Shown: positions 5,525 through 5,678 of the stretch, one piece after another
Position numbering within the stretch: the first letter of the stretch is position 1
Layout: the number at the start of each line of letters is the position of its first letter
NCBI GenBank assembly: GCA_003517965.1
Contig: DOZO01000073.1
Location: 1-5,678 of the forward strand
From: Desulfobulbaceae bacterium
Lineage (GTDB): Bacteria; Desulfobacterota; Desulfobulbia; Desulfobulbales; Desulfurivibrionaceae
Reading direction: 5' to 3'
Length of the DNA stretch: 5,678 nucleotides
Made by a program: the position numbers and the translations under genes
Notes under the pieces: model-generated
The model's input: only the letters and a program-made list of their open reading frames with translations
What the model was told of the DNA's origin: nothing
The model's database searches: none

Positions 5525-5678
5525 GGTTGAAAGAGGAATCCACGCTTGTCAATATATGATAAACAGGCTAAAAACAAACAGGTAAGCTTCGTAACCGTTC
5601 AGCAGCACCGCATCTGCTTTGTCATCGGCCTGTCCGCATACCATATGTATAACGGGTAGGCCTCTTGGTCGGACACTT
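5525..5678. other. Right-edge stretch without a convincing gene
   Basis: Behind the DUF2914 gene I see only short frames. One of 37 codons starts with TTG at 5546 (plus strand), has AGAGGAA about 8 bases upstream and ends at TAG 5657-5659. On the minus strand a frame open from the right edge ends at TGA 5549-5551 and would end in ...LFVFSLFIIY. Neither matches a family I know. They may be the tail of a convergent gene entering from the right or non-coding sequence. Confidence 0.3.
5627..5662. repeat. Imperfect inverted repeat
   Basis: GGCCT (5627-5631), CCG (5634-5636) and ATAC (5638-5641) pair with GTAT (5647-5650), CGG (5653-5655) and AGGCC (5658-5662) around CATAT. This gives an interrupted 12-bp stem. 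No T-run follows. It may be a weak transcription end for the operon to its left or the edge of a mobile sequence lying beyond the window. Confidence 0.3.

Noticed and set aside
3543..5678. GACACTT shared by the hairpin flank (3544-3550) and the right edge (5672-5678) as a possible direct repeat
   Set aside because: The match is only 7-8 bases and is expected by chance. The right copy is cut by the window edge.

Overview
The window suggests a Gram-negative proteobacterial-type chromosome. There is a lipoprotein with a lipobox, a YkgJ-type cysteine-cluster protein, a DUF2914 membrane protein and an integron attC site. The gene content would fit a Desulfobulbales-like (Desulfobacterota) genome, but that is an inference from gene types and no marker gene is present. 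No rRNA, tRNA, CRISPR array or replication origin was seen.

Left part (1-1113), minus strand, visibly AT-richer than the rest: this looks like a stretch of integron gene cassettes. A two-frame gene of unknown function (419-1113, broken at an A6 run) ends 2 bases before a well-formed attC recombination site (342-416). Just beyond the attC, a new gene for a DUF2569-like small membrane protein starts at 285 and runs off the left edge.

Middle left (1114-1622), minus strand: a graveyard. It holds the C-terminal end of an ISL3-family transposase with stop codons inside it. Above that is a degraded reading frame of unknown origin, split over two frames with a hairpin at the break, which begins directly behind the stop of the next gene.

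Centre (1623-3470), minus strand, GC-rich: one large gene for a lipoprotein with a glycosyl-hydrolase-like GHL10 domain followed by a degenerate parvulin (PpiC/SurA-like) domain, probably acting on the cell envelope. A divergent intergenic region (3471-3623) follows, with a perfect 9-bp hairpin that also has attC-like features.

Right part (3624-5524), plus strand: a likely two-gene operon, a YkgJ-family cysteine-cluster protein followed 38 bases later by a seven-helix membrane protein with a C-terminal DUF2914 domain. The last 154 bases hold no convincing gene, only an imperfect hairpin.

The most notable points are the attC and cassette end on the left, the ISL3 relic that abuts the cassette gene, the GHL10-parvulin fusion, and a possible solitary attC-like structure in front of the YkgJ operon.
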